Below the pieces are notes generated by a model. It made no database searches, had not been told where the DNA came from, and worked only from the letters and a program-made list of their open reading frames with translations. A DNA stretch of 64,000 nucleotides. Source: Streptomyces humi. Lineage in GTDB: Bacteria > Actinomycetota > Actinomycetes > Streptomycetales > Streptomycetaceae. Within the stretch, counting starts at the first letter, position 1; every line of letters begins with the position of its first letter. The stretch is from contig NZ_LBMU02000058.1 in assembly GCF_001005085.2 (NCBI RefSeq), positions 1 through 64,000 of the forward strand, read 5' to 3'. This document shows, one piece after another, positions 49,738 to 58,873 of this stretch. A program made the translations under genes and the position numbers.

Positions 49738-51885
49738 ATGTGGGACGACGCGTTTCCGAGTTTCCTGATCGGACTGAGGGAAGGCCTGGAGGCCGGGCTG
49801 ATCGTCTCCATCCTCGTCGCCACGCTGGTGCGGGCCGGGGCCGGGAAACGGCTGCCGCAGGTGTGGACCGGCGTCCTCGCCGCGATCGCGCTGGCGCTGA
49901 GCTTCGGCGCGGTGCTCACCTTCACCGCCGCGTCGCTGTCCGCGACCGCCCAGGAGGCCTTCGGTGGCACGCTCAGCGTGATCGCGGTCGCCTTCGTCAC
50001 CGCGATGGTCTTCTGGATGCGCCGCTCGGCCCGCGGTCTCTCCGGTGAGATCAAGGAGAAGGTGACCGGGGCGCTCGCCATGGGCTCGGGTGTCCTGGTG
50101 GTCACCTCGTTCCTCGCGGTGGGCCGCGAGGGGCTGGAGACAGCGCTGTTCCTGTGGACCACCGCCCAGGCGGCAGGCGAGTCCGCGGGCCCGCTGACCG
50201 GCGCCGGCATCGGCCTCGTCCTGGCGGCCGGCCTGTGCTGGGGCCTGTACCGGCGCGTCCTGCGGATCAACCTGACGAAGTTCTTCACCCGCACGGGCGC
50301 GGTCCTCATCGTCATCGCGGCCGGCGTCCTCGGCTACGGGCTGCGCGACCTCCAGGAGGGCGGGGTGCTGCCGGGCGGCACCGCGTACGCCTTCGACCTC
50401 GGCGGCAGCATCGACGCGGGCTCCTGGTACAGCACCCTCCTCCAGGGCGTCCTCAACATCACGCCGGCCATGACCTGGCTCCAGGTGGCCGGGTACGCCG
50501 GCTACCTCGCCGTCGTCATGACGCTGTTCGTGCGAGGAGTGCGTACGACCGCGCCGAAGCCGGCCGCCGAAGTGAACGACGCCGACGGCTCGGCGCCGCG
50601 GTCCGCGGCCGAGACGTCCGAGGACCCTGCCGCCGGCCGGCCCGAGTCGCGGTCCGCGGCCGACGGACCGGAACCGACGCCCGGCGCCGGCCGTCCCGGG
50701 CCGCGGCCGGCCAGGGCGGCGCGCCGCCGGCCCGCCTGGGTCGTCCCCGTCGCCGTGGTGGCCGTTCCCGCCGTGGTCGCCGGTCTCGTCGTCGCGCTCG
50801 CCCGGCCCAAGCCCGGCAGCGACCAGACCGTCGCCGTCTCCGAGACCGAGTGCGGCAAGGGCTTCACCGCGCCCAGGACCGGCCGGCAGACCTTCCAGAT
50901 GCAGAACACCGGCAGCAAGACCTCCGAGGTGTATCTGATCGACCCGGGCAGCAACGCGGTCTACGGCGAGATCGAGGGCCTCGCCCCCGGCACCACCCGC
51001 TCCCTGGTCGCCACCGTCGCCGGGGGCACCTACGCCTGGCGCTGTGTCCCCACCGGCGGCAAGGCCGTCACCTCCAGGCCGGTCACCGTCAGCGGCCACG
51101 GAAGCGGCGCCAAGGCGGTCGTGCCGGTGTCCGAGAACGACCTGGCCGGACCGCTCGCGGCGTACAGGGCGTACGTCGGTCAGGGGCTCGCCACCCTCGT
51201 CGCGCAGACCCGCACGCTCGACGCCGACATCGAGGGCGGCCACCTCGGCCGGGCCCGCGGCGACTGGCTCACCGCCCACCTCACCTACTCCTCCCTCGGT
51301 GCCGCGTACGGCACCTTCGAGGACTTCGACCAGAAGATCAACGGCCGCGCCGACGGCCTGCCGGGCGGCGTCGCCGACAAGGACTTCGCCGGGTTCCACC
51401 GGATCGAGTACGGGCTGTGGCACGGTCAGTCCGCCGCACAGCTGACGGCTCCGGCGCGGGCGCTCGCGGACGCCGCCGCCGGGCTGCGGAAGGCGTTCCC
51501 CACCCAGGACTTCGACCCGGGCGACCTGCCGCTGCGCGCCCACGAGATCCTGGAGAACACGCTCCAGTTCGAGCTGACCGCCGACACCGACGAGGGCAGC
51601 GGCACCAACCTCGCCACCGCGGACGCCAACCTGGCCGGCACCCGGGAGCTGCTCACCGTCCTGAAGCCGCTGCTGACCACCCGGGCGCCGAAGCTGCTGC
51701 CGGCCGTCGACGCGGACGCCGCCCGGTTGCAGGGGCTCCTCGACGCCGAACACCGGGGCACCGTCTGGACCCCCGTCGAAAAGCTCGGCACCGGCACCCG
51801 GCAGCGGATCAGCGGCGCCACCGGGCAGCTCCTCGAGGACCTCGCGCCGGTGCCGGACCTCCTGGAGATCAGGAAGTCCGCCTGA
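49738..51885 (+). CDS. EfeU-EfeO fusion: FTR1-type iron permease fused to EfeO (cupredoxin + imelysin) domain
   Basis: This 715-residue protein joins two parts usually encoded separately. Residues 1-280 form an FTR1 permease with two REGLE iron-binding motifs (R14-E18 and R130-E134) and seven helices. A Pro/Ala/Glu-rich linker (about 285-335) precedes a single helix (WVVPVAVVAVPAVVAGLVVALA). The extracellular EfeO part then has a cupredoxin-like domain (about 365-460) and an M75/imelysin-like domain with HRIEYGLW (HxxE, about 554-557). It would bind Fe outside and pass it to the permease. The downstream gene is efeB, so the three functions are encoded together. The ATG is used here and ribosome-site support is modest. 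Confidence 0.9.
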   Translation: MWDDAFPSFLIGLREGLEAGLIVSILVATLVRAGAGKRLPQVWTGVLAAIALALSFGAVLTFTAASLSATAQEAFGGTLSVIAVAFVTAMVFWMRRSARGLSGEIKEKVTGALAMGSGVLVVTSFLAVGREGLETALFLWTTAQAAGESAGPLTGAGIGLVLAAGLCWGLYRRVLRINLTKFFTRTGAVLIVIAAGVLGYGLRDLQEGGVLPGGTAYAFDLGGSIDAGSWYSTLLQGVLNITPAMTWLQVAGYAGYLAVVMTLFVRGVRTTAPKPAAEVNDADGSAPRSAAETSEDPAAGRPESRSAADGPEPTPGAGRPGPRPARAARRRPAWVVPVAVVAVPAVVAGLVVALARPKPGSDQTVAVSETECGKGFTAPRTGRQTFQMQNTGSKTSEVYLIDPGSNAVYGEIEGLAPGTTRSLVATVAGGTYAWRCVPTGGKAVTSRPVTVSGHGSGAKAVVPVSENDLAGPLAAYRAYVGQGLATLVAQTRTLDADIEGGHLGRARGDWLTAHLTYSSLGAAYGTFEDFDQKINGRADGLPGGVADKDFAGFHRIEYGLWHGQSAAQLTAPARALADAAAGLRKAFPTQDFDPGDLPLRAHEILENTLQFELTADTDEGSGTNLATADANLAGTRELLTVLKPLLTTRAPKLLPAVDADAARLQGLLDAEHRGTVWTPVEKLGTGTRQRISGATGQLLEDLAPVPDLLEIRKSA

Positions 51886-53216
51886 TGAACCCCGCGGCAC
51901 ACCAGCACCAGCACCCGCACCCGTACGACGAAGGGAACCCTCCGATGTCCGCTGCCGACACCCCGTCCTGCCCGATGGGCGCGGGCCGCCGCTCCTTCGT
52001 GCGGACCGCGCTGGGCGCCGGGGCCGCGGGCGCGGCGCTGGCCGGCGGCGGTTTCGCGCTGAGCCAGGCCGGCGGCACCGCCGAGGCGCGGGCCGCCGAC
52101 GCGAGCGGCACCACGGAGGTCCCCTTCCACGGCGCCCACCAGGCCGGCATCCTCACCCCGGCCCCGGCCGCCGCCACCTTCGTCTCCCTGGACGTCATCG
52201 CCGGCAGCCGGCAGGAGCTCGCCGACCTGCTGAGAACGATCACCGCGCGGGCCCGGCTCCTCACCTCCGGCGGCACCCCGGAGGACCTCGGTGTCGGCGC
52301 GCCGCCCTCCGACAACGGCATCCTCGGCCCCGAGGTCCCCTCGGACGCGCTCACCGTCACCGTCGGCGTCGGCGCCTCCCTCTTCGACGACCGCTACGGC
52401 CTGGCGAAGGCCAGACCCGCCCGGCTGACGCCCATGCGGACCTTCCCGAACGACAACCTGAGGGCCGCCGAGTGCCACGGTGACCTCTCGCTCCAGATCT
52501 GCGCGAACAGCACGGACACCGTGCTGCACGCGCTGCGTGACATCGCCAGGCACACCCGCGGCGCGATGCAGATCAGGTGGCGGATCGACGGCTTCCAGAA
52601 CGCCCCGCGGCCGGCCGGTGCCCAGCGCAACCTGCTCGGCTTCAAGGACGGCATCGCCAATCCGGACGTGCGCTCGGCCCGCGAGACCGACCGGCTGATC
52701 TGGGTCGGCGACGGCCAGGGCGAGCCCGCCTGGACCGCCGGCGGCAGCTACCAGGTGATCCGGATCATCCGGATGCTCGTGGAGTTCTGGGACCGGGTCT
52801 CGCTCAGCGAGCAGGAGCTGATGTTCGGCCGCCGCAAGGACACCGGCGCCCCGCTGGACGGGGCCAAGGAGACCGACATCCCCAACTACGCCAAGGACCC
52901 CAAGGGCAACGCCATCCCGCTGGACGCCCACATCCGGCTCGCCAACCCGCGGACGTCCGCGAGCGACAGCTCCCGGATCCTTCGTCGCGGCTACAACTAC
53001 GACCGGGGGATCGACGGCGTCGGCAACCTCGACATGGGCCTGGTCTTCTGCTGCTACAACCAGGACGTCAAGCGGCAGTTCGAGGCCACCCAGACCCGGC
53101 TGATCGACGAGCCCCTCGTCGACTACATCTCGCCGACGGGCGGAGGCTACTTCTTCGCCCTGCCGGGTGTGCGGAACGCGAAGGACTGGCTGGGGAGCGG
53201 ACTGCTGGCCGCCTGA
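51885..53216 (+). CDS. efeB: EfeB deferrochelatase/peroxidase (DyP-type, Tat-exported)
   Basis: This heme peroxidase of about 443 residues belongs to the DyP family, EfeB subgroup. It has a twin-arginine signal (GRRSFVRTALGAGAAGAALA), the DyP distal Asp in GFKDGIANP (about residue 255), a proximal heme His in AHIRLANPR and a distal Arg near RILRRGYNYDRG. It probably oxidises heme or releases iron for the neighbouring EfeU-EfeO protein. ATG at 51885 overlaps the preceding stop (TGATG) and adds a His-rich 20-residue leader. An internal ATG at 51945 with AAGGGA upstream is a good alternative start. Confidence 0.92.
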   Translation: MNPAAHQHQHPHPYDEGNPPMSAADTPSCPMGAGRRSFVRTALGAGAAGAALAGGGFALSQAGGTAEARAADASGTTEVPFHGAHQAGILTPAPAAATFVSLDVIAGSRQELADLLRTITARARLLTSGGTPEDLGVGAPPSDNGILGPEVPSDALTVTVGVGASLFDDRYGLAKARPARLTPMRTFPNDNLRAAECHGDLSLQICANSTDTVLHALRDIARHTRGAMQIRWRIDGFQNAPRPAGAQRNLLGFKDGIANPDVRSARETDRLIWVGDGQGEPAWTAGGSYQVIRIIRMLVEFWDRVSLSEQELMFGRRKDTGAPLDGAKETDIPNYAKDPKGNAIPLDAHIRLANPRTSASDSSRILRRGYNYDRGIDGVGNLDMGLVFCCYNQDVKRQFEATQTRLIDEPLVDYISPTGGGYFFALPGVRNAKDWLGSGLLAA

Positions 53217-53266
53217 ACGGCCTTTGCCTTCCCATGGCGATCTCTTGGGGAAGGCCTGTCGCGGGC

Positions 53267-53288
53267 CTTGCTGCGAATGATGTGCAAG
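53267..53288. promoter_or_regulatory. Fur-family-type dyad before the NiCoT gene
   Basis: CTTGC (53267-53271) and GCAAG (53284-53288) form an inverted repeat. The inner TGCGAATGATGTGCA (53272-53286) matches a Zur-type consensus at 11 of 15 positions as I recall it. It lies 69 bases before the Ni/Co transporter start. The Nur motif I remember has different spacing, so the regulator is uncertain. Confidence 0.4.
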
Positions 53289-53356
53289 TACGGGAGGATG
53301 GCACAAGGCTGCCGTCGGCAGCTGCCCGTCGCTCGACCGAAGGATGCCACCCCCCG

Positions 53357-54514
53357 ATGACGGCCGCCCCTGGTTCCGCTCCGTCCCTCCCCGCCCAGGC
53401 CGAGACCAAGCGCTCGGCCTGGCACCGTGTCCGCGGCTCCATGACACGGCAGGAGTGGATCAGGGTCGGCGGGATGGCCGGCTTCGTGCTCGCCCTGCAC
53501 GTCATCGGCTGGGGCACCCTGGTCGGCATCATCGCCCCGCAGCACTTCAGCGTCGGCACCGAGTCGTTCGGCATCGGGATCGGCGTGACCGCGTACACAC
53601 TGGGCATGCGGCACGCCTTCGACGCCGACCACATCGCGGCCATCGACAACACCACCCGCAAGCTGATGGGCGAGGGGCAGCGCCCGCTGTCCGTCGGCTT
53701 CTGGTTCTCCCTCGGCCACTCCAGCATCGTCTTCGGCCTGTCCCTGCTGCTCTCGTTCGGCATGAAGGCCCTGGCCGGACCGGTCCAGGACGACGGCTCG
53801 CACCTCCACGAGGTCACCGGCCTGATCGGGACGACGGTCTCCGGCACCTTCCTCTATCTGATCGCCGGCATCAACCTGGTGATCCTGGCCGGCATCTGGA
53901 AGGTGTTCCGGCAGATGCGCTCCGGCGCCTACGACGAGGCCGCCCTGGAGACCCAGCTCAACAACCGCGGATTCATGAACCGCTTCCTCGGCCGGGTGAC
54001 CGGTTCGATCAGCAAGCCGTGGCAGATGTACCCGCTCGGCCTGCTGTTCGGCCTCGGCTTCGACACCGCCACCGAGATCGCCCTCCTGGTCCTGGCCGGC
54101 TCCGGCGCCGCCTCCGGGCTGCCCTGGTACGCCATCCTCACCCTGCCGGTGCTCTTCGCGGCCGGCATGTCGCTGCTCGACACCATCGACGGCTCGTTCA
54201 TGAACTTCGCCTACGAGTGGGCGTTCTCCAAGCCGGTCCGCAAGGTCTACTACAACCTCACCATCACCGGTCTGTCCGTCGCCGTCGCCCTCATCATCGG
54301 CACCGTGGAACTCCTCGGCCTGCTCGCCGACAAGCTGGACCTGCACGGCGCCTTCTGGGACTGGGTGGCCGGCCTCGACCTGAACACCGTCGGCTTCGTC
54401 ATCGTCGGCCTCTTCTTCGCGACGTGGGCCATCGCCCTGGGGGTCTGGAAGATGGGCCGCATCGAGGAGAAGTGGACTACGGGCCTCGCGCCGGCCGAGC
54501 AGACCGAGGGCTGA
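53357..54514 (+). CDS. NiCoT-family nickel/cobalt transporter
   Basis: This 385-residue membrane permease of the HoxN/HupN/NixA (NiCoT) family has the signature HAFDADHIAAIDN (HX4DH, about residues 86-92) and the second signature FSLGHSSIVFGLSL. It also has LGFDTATEIALLVLAG and eight predicted helices. It takes up Ni2+ or Co2+ for urease, hydrogenase, NiSOD or cobalamin. ATG at 53357 is used. Nothing else in the operon hints at the user enzyme. A Fur-type dyad upstream suggests metal repression. A hairpin follows. Confidence 0.93.
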   Translation: MTAAPGSAPSLPAQAETKRSAWHRVRGSMTRQEWIRVGGMAGFVLALHVIGWGTLVGIIAPQHFSVGTESFGIGIGVTAYTLGMRHAFDADHIAAIDNTTRKLMGEGQRPLSVGFWFSLGHSSIVFGLSLLLSFGMKALAGPVQDDGSHLHEVTGLIGTTVSGTFLYLIAGINLVILAGIWKVFRQMRSGAYDEAALETQLNNRGFMNRFLGRVTGSISKPWQMYPLGLLFGLGFDTATEIALLVLAGSGAASGLPWYAILTLPVLFAAGMSLLDTIDGSFMNFAYEWAFSKPVRKVYYNLTITGLSVAVALIIGTVELLGLLADKLDLHGAFWDWVAGLDLNTVGFVIVGLFFATWAIALGVWKMGRIEEKWTTGLAPAEQTEG

Positions 54515-54519
54515 GCGGC

Positions 54520-54536
54520 GCGCCCCGAAAGGGCGC
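54520..54536. terminator. Hairpin terminator after the NiCoT gene
   Basis: GCGCCC (54520-54525) and GGGCGC (54531-54536) with a CGAAA loop form a stable short hairpin. It lies six bases after the stop, between convergent genes. Confidence 0.7.
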
Positions 54537-54541
54537 AGCAC

Positions 54542-55501
54542 TCACCCCCGCAGCCTCAGATCCGCGTGCCACTTGACGATCTGCTTCTCCGGATCACCGG
54601 TGTACGACCACGGCGTCCGGGTGGCCCGGCGCCCCTGGAGCCGCAGCAGGTCCGCCGCGACGTCCGTGACGCCCGCCTGACAGGCCGCGTGCGTCAGATA
54701 GTTCAGGTCACGCAGCTCGCCCGGGGCGACCGGCCCCTCGCCGCGCTGGGCGATCCAGCGCTGCCAGGTCCGCCGTACGTCGCTGACCGCGCCGTCGTGC
54801 TTCCAGTGCTGGCTCAGTCCCACCGAGGCCTGCTGCCCCTGTGCCCCGTCCACCAGGTACCGGAACTCCTCGACGCGGGCGTACTGGACCAGCACCGGCA
54901 GCGCGCAGCCCGGCGGCGCGACCCCGGCCGCGTCGCGGGCGAAGTCGTACATCAGGCCGTGCGTGCCGTGCCAGCGCGCGGAGTAGTAGTGGAGCACCTG
55001 GAGATGGCCTTCCACGTTGTACGGGTCGCGCCGGTGCAACTCGTCCCACCAGCGGGCGAGTTCCTGCCGGCGTACCCCGGTCGGGTACAGCCGGGCCACC
55101 GAGATCAGGGAGACCCACGGGGTCGGGTCCTGGGGATGTGCCTCCGCGGCGGCCAGGCAGGCCAGCACGGCGGTGTCGATCCTGGACCGGTCGATCGGGG
55201 CGCCCCGGCCCGCCGAGATGGCCAGGGTGAACGCCCGTGCCGTCTCGGTCGCCGCCCGCAGCACCAGCGCGTCGGCGCTCTGCGGCTCGGCGGCCAGCCA
55301 GGACTCCGCCGTCGAACTGCCCGCGCAGGCCTGCGCCAGCAGCCGGACCCGGTGCCCGCGGACGAGCCAGTCGGGTCCCGTCGTCCGCAGTAGTGCCCGC
55401 AGGCCCTGCCAGCGGCCGATGACGATGTCCTGACGGGCCGAGGTGAGGGATTCGTCCCCGCAGTCCGGGTCGAAGTCGGGGGCGAAGCGGTCTCGCGCCA
55501 T
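54542..55501 (-). CDS. Helical-repeat (TPR-like) protein of unknown function
   Basis: This 319-residue cytoplasmic protein consists almost wholly of amphipathic helices with a TPR-like rhythm (SADALVLRAATETARAF..., DTAVLACLAAAEAHPQDPTPWVSLISVARLYP, RRDPYNVEGHLQVLHYYSARWHG). It has no signal peptide or catalytic motif. It probably acts in protein interactions. It starts 12 bases after the stop of the APC permease gene on the same strand, with GAGGT upstream, so it is likely co-transcribed. I do not recognise a named family. Confidence 0.75.
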   Translation of the reverse strand: MARDRFAPDFDPDCGDESLTSARQDIVIGRWQGLRALLRTTGPDWLVRGHRVRLLAQACAGSSTAESWLAAEPQSADALVLRAATETARAFTLAISAGRGAPIDRSRIDTAVLACLAAAEAHPQDPTPWVSLISVARLYPTGVRRQELARWWDELHRRDPYNVEGHLQVLHYYSARWHGTHGLMYDFARDAAGVAPPGCALPVLVQYARVEEFRYLVDGAQGQQASVGLSQHWKHDGAVSDVRRTWQRWIAQRGEGPVAPGELRDLNYLTHAACQAGVTDVAADLLRLQGRRATRTPWSYTGDPEKQIVKWHADLRLRG

Positions 55502-55513
55502 CGGACTCGTACC

Positions 55514-56986
55514 TCAGAAATCGGTGGGGAGGCCCTCGTAGGCCTGGGCCTGTGCGGTGGTGTGCTCGTCGGGGACCCAGTCGGCCTCGACGGTGCGGGT
55601 GGCGTCCAGCTTGGCCGGCCGGTAGTAGTCGCTGCCCTGCCTCCAGTACCAGAGCATCGGGATCAGGCCGACGGCCAGGCCGCCGATGCCGATCGCGATC
55701 GCCGCGCCGCTCAGCTCGCCGAGCGACTCGACGAAGATCCAGAACATGAACACGGCACCGAACAGCGGCCACAGACCGCCGAGCAGGAAGTTGCCCGCCG
55801 ACTTGAACAGCATCTTGCGGTACGCCACGACCACCGCGAGACCGGCGAGACCGTAGTAGACGGCGATCTGGAGGCCGATCGCCGAGATGGCGTCCGAGAG
55901 GATCTCGCCCACCGAGCCGAGGGCGTTGGACGCGATGAACATCGCCAGCGCCACCGCGCCGACCACGGCGATCGCCACGTACGGGGTGTTCCAGGTGCGG
56001 TGCACCCGGCCCAGCGCGGCCGGCATCGTACGGTCGCGGCCCATCGCGAACAGCGAGCGGGTGACCTGGATGAGGGTGGTCTCCAGGGTGGCGATGGTGG
56101 ACAGCATCACGGCGACGACGAGGAGCTTGCCGCCCCAGCCCGGCCAGATCTGGTCACCCAGCACGCCGAGCACGTTGGCGTCGTTCGCCGCGATCTGGTC
56201 CGAGGACAGGATCACGTTCACCGCGATGGTGAACACCTCGAACAGGGCGAAGACGATGCCGACCCCGATCAGGCCCGCGAGGCCGGTCGTCCGGCGGGAG
56301 TTGCGGGTCTCCTCGCTGAGGTTGCTGGTGACGTCCCAGCCCCAGTAGTAGAAGGCGGCGATCAGTGCCCCCGAGGCGAAGCCGGAGACACCGTCGAAGT
56401 GGCTGAAGCCCAGCCACGACCAGTCGAAGGTGCGGGCGTTGCCGGTGTGGAAGAGGGCCAGCACCGCGAAGAGCAGCAGGATCGCCAGCTCGATGCCGGA
56501 CATCACCAGCTGGGCGCGCACGGTGAGGCGGGCGCCGCCGAGCACCACCGCCAGCATGATCACGAACCAGGCGGCGCCGACCACCGTCGAGAGCGCGACG
56601 TTGTCGGCGAGACCCTCGTCGAACAGGGACAGCGTCATCGAGCCGGCCGGCAGTGAACCGGCCACCATGAAGATGGTCGCGGACACCACCAGCGCCCAGC
56701 CGCTGACGAAACCGAGGAAGGGGTGCAGGGTGCGGCCGACCCAGGAGTAGCTCGCGCCGGCGTTCACGTCGATGCGGCCGAGGTAGCTGAAGGCGAGCGC
56801 GATGCCCAGCATCGGTATCGCGCACCACAGCAGGGCCGCCGGACTCGCCAGCCCCACCGACCCCACCAGGACCGCGGTGGTCGCGGCCAGCGAGTACGCC
56901 GGTGCGCTGCCCGCCACGGCCATGACCACGGTGTCGAACGTGCCGAGGGCGTTGGCCTGTAGCCCTCTGCCCCTGTTGATGCTCAT
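55514..56986 (-). CDS. APC-superfamily amino acid permease
   Basis: This 490-residue permease has twelve hydrophobic helices. The N-terminal GTFDTVVMAVAGSAPAYSLAATTAVLVGSVGLASPAALLWCAIPML fits the APC fold, and SYSWVGRTLHPFLGFVSGWALVV and SRRTTGLAGLIGVGIVFALFE are further landmarks. Amino acids or polyamines are likely substrates. ATG at 56986 has GGAAAG about 10 bases upstream. The upstream region contains a good sigma-70-like promoter, and the helical-repeat gene follows immediately. Confidence 0.9.
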   Translation of the reverse strand: MSINRGRGLQANALGTFDTVVMAVAGSAPAYSLAATTAVLVGSVGLASPAALLWCAIPMLGIALAFSYLGRIDVNAGASYSWVGRTLHPFLGFVSGWALVVSATIFMVAGSLPAGSMTLSLFDEGLADNVALSTVVGAAWFVIMLAVVLGGARLTVRAQLVMSGIELAILLLFAVLALFHTGNARTFDWSWLGFSHFDGVSGFASGALIAAFYYWGWDVTSNLSEETRNSRRTTGLAGLIGVGIVFALFEVFTIAVNVILSSDQIAANDANVLGVLGDQIWPGWGGKLLVVAVMLSTIATLETTLIQVTRSLFAMGRDRTMPAALGRVHRTWNTPYVAIAVVGAVALAMFIASNALGSVGEILSDAISAIGLQIAVYYGLAGLAVVVAYRKMLFKSAGNFLLGGLWPLFGAVFMFWIFVESLGELSGAAIAIGIGGLAVGLIPMLWYWRQGSDYYRPAKLDATRTVEADWVPDEHTTAQAQAYEGLPTDF

Positions 56987-57284
56987 GGTTGTGCTGCTTT
57001 CCGGTCGTGCAGGGCGCACGGGAGTGCAGGCCCGCGGTGGTACGGGTGGGGGGTGCGCGACCCGCCTCGTACCCGTCGAGGGGGTGACCTCGGGCAAGCG
57101 GCCGGTCAGAAAGCGAGAGAAGGCGCGGCGCGGGCCGCATGCCGAGAGTCGGCGAACGGTCACACCGCGTGTGTGGGTGTGACTATAGCGGCCCTCTTTG
57201 ACCTTTCAAGCTGACTGACCGGTAATCACATATGCCACTTCAGTGAGCCAACCCGTACCTCGGAAGCGGCGGTTCCGGAAACCG
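56987..57284. other. 298-base gap with APC-permease promoter
   Basis: The region contains no supported gene. The minus-strand promoter TTGAAA/TATAGT (see the entry at 57182-57209) gives a leader of about 190 bases before the permease start. The part nearer 57240-57284 holds no recognised motif. Confidence 0.6.
57182..57209 (-). promoter_or_regulatory. Sigma-70-like promoter for the APC permease operon
   Basis: On the minus strand TTGAAA (57204-57209) and TATAGT (57182-57187) are separated by 16 bases. This is an unusually good housekeeping promoter for a high-GC genome, directed at the permease gene. Confidence 0.65.
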
Positions 57285-58715
57285 TCAGTCCTCCAGCCGG
57301 TCGAGCTGGCGCAGTTTGTTCGTGGCGTCCAGGGCCGCGACCTTGTACGACTCCGCGAGCGTCGGGTAGTTGAACACTGCATCCACCAGATAGTCGACCG
57401 TGCCGCCGCAGCCCATCACCGACTGGCCGATATGGATCAGTTCCGTCGCTCCGGTTCCGAAGCAGTGCACGCCCAGCAGTCGCCGGTCCTCGGGGGAGAC
57501 CAGCAGCTTGAGCATCCCGTGCGAGTCGCCGATGATCTGCCCCCGGGCCAGCTCCCGGTAACGGGCCACCCCGACCTCGAACGGCACGCAGTCCTCGGTG
57601 AGTTGGTCCTCGGTGCGGCCGACGAAGCTGATCTCCGGAATGGTGTAGATCCCGATCGGCTGGAGGTGGTCCATCTGCCCGACCGGCTCCCCGAAGGCGT
57701 GGTACGCGGCGGCCCGGCCCTGTTCCATCGAGGTCGCGGCCAGCGCCGGGAAGCCGATGACGTCACCGACGGCGTAGATGTGCGGCACCTCGGTGCGGAA
57801 GTGCTCGTCGACCGTGATCCGGCCGCGCCGGTCCGCCGTGAGGCCCGCCTTGTCCAGGTCGAGTTCGTCGGTCAGGCCCTGCCGCCCGGCCGAGTACATC
57901 ACCGTGTCGGCCGGTATCTTCTTGCCGCTCTCCAGGACCGTCAGCGTCCCCCGCGGGTGACGCTCGACCGCGGCCACGGTCTCCCCGAAGCGGAAGGTGA
58001 CGGCGAGATCCCTGAGGTGGTACTTCAGCGACTCGACGACCTCGACGTCGCACATGTCGAGCATGGCCGCGCGCTTCTCGACCACGGTGACCTTGCTGCC
58101 GAGCGCCGCGAACATCGAGGCGTACTCCATGCCGATCACGCCGGCGCCCACGATGACCATGGAGCGCGGCACCCGCTCCAGCGACAGCACGTTGTCCGAG
58201 TCCATGATCGTGCGGCCGTCGAACTCGACGCTGTCCGGGCGGGCCGGCCGGGTGCCGGTGGCGATCACGATGTGCTCGGCGGTCAGCAGCCGTTCGTCGC
58301 CGTTCGGTTCGCGCAGCGCGACGGTGTGCGGGTCCACGAACCGGCCGGTTCCGGAGCAGAGGGTGACGTGGTTGCGGGAGAGCTGGTTGCGGATGACGTC
58401 CACCTCGCGGCTGACCACGTGCTGGGTGCGCGCGGTCAGGTCGGCGACGGTGATGTCCTCCTTCAGCCGGTAGCTCTGGCCGTACAGGTCGCGCTGGGTG
58501 AGTCCGGTCAGATAGAGGACCGCCTCGCGCAGGGTCTTGGAGGGGATGGTGCCGGTGTGAATGGACACACCGCCGACCATCTCGGGGCTGTCGACCACGG
58601 CGACCCGGCGGCCGAGCTTGGCCGCGGCGATGGCGGCCTTCTGGCCGCCGGGTCCGGATCCGATGACGAGCATGTCGAAGTCTGGCACCTTGCGGAGTCT
58701 GTCAGCAGGTGCCAC
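57285..58715 (-). CDS. sthA: Soluble (Si-specific) NAD(P)+ transhydrogenase
   Basis: This 476-residue flavoprotein of the disulfide-oxidoreductase superfamily equilibrates NADPH and NADH in the cytoplasm. It has the FAD motif MLVIGSGPGGQKAAIAAAKLG, a second Rossmann fold (MVIVGAGVIGMEYASMFAALG) and a C-terminal dimerisation domain. In place of the redox Cys pair it has VGGVSIHTGTIPSKTL, with no Cys, as is typical for the soluble transhydrogenase. GTG at 58715 is used, and GTG at 58688 would drop nine residues. Nothing in the neighbourhood links to one pathway. Confidence 0.9.
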   Translation of the reverse strand: MAPADRLRKVPDFDMLVIGSGPGGQKAAIAAAKLGRRVAVVDSPEMVGGVSIHTGTIPSKTLREAVLYLTGLTQRDLYGQSYRLKEDITVADLTARTQHVVSREVDVIRNQLSRNHVTLCSGTGRFVDPHTVALREPNGDERLLTAEHIVIATGTRPARPDSVEFDGRTIMDSDNVLSLERVPRSMVIVGAGVIGMEYASMFAALGSKVTVVEKRAAMLDMCDVEVVESLKYHLRDLAVTFRFGETVAAVERHPRGTLTVLESGKKIPADTVMYSAGRQGLTDELDLDKAGLTADRRGRITVDEHFRTEVPHIYAVGDVIGFPALAATSMEQGRAAAYHAFGEPVGQMDHLQPIGIYTIPEISFVGRTEDQLTEDCVPFEVGVARYRELARGQIIGDSHGMLKLLVSPEDRRLLGVHCFGTGATELIHIGQSVMGCGGTVDYLVDAVFNYPTLAESYKVAALDATNKLRQLDRLED

Positions 58716-58827
58716 CGCTTCGGAAGGGCGGACCGGCGGCCGCCGCGTGAAATCCCGTGCGGACCTGGGTCGTTGCGCGCCCTCGTGCCGCGCGGGCCGA
58801 GGCGGGGCGGCGGCCTCGCGGTCACCG

Positions 58828-58873
58828 CCCCGTCGCCGTCGCCGCCGCTGTCGCCGCCGTCGTCGCCGCGGTC
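58828..58873. repeat. GCC/GTC trinucleotide-type low-complexity tract
   Basis: A run of GTCGCC, GCCGCT and GTCGTC triplets fills about 45 bases between sthA and the next small gene. It is simple-sequence and no function is inferred. Confidence 0.6.

Noticed and set aside
57285..58715. Missing redox cysteines in the disulfide-oxidoreductase-type protein
   Set aside because: Absence of the Cys pair is a normal property of soluble transhydrogenases, so it does not indicate damage.
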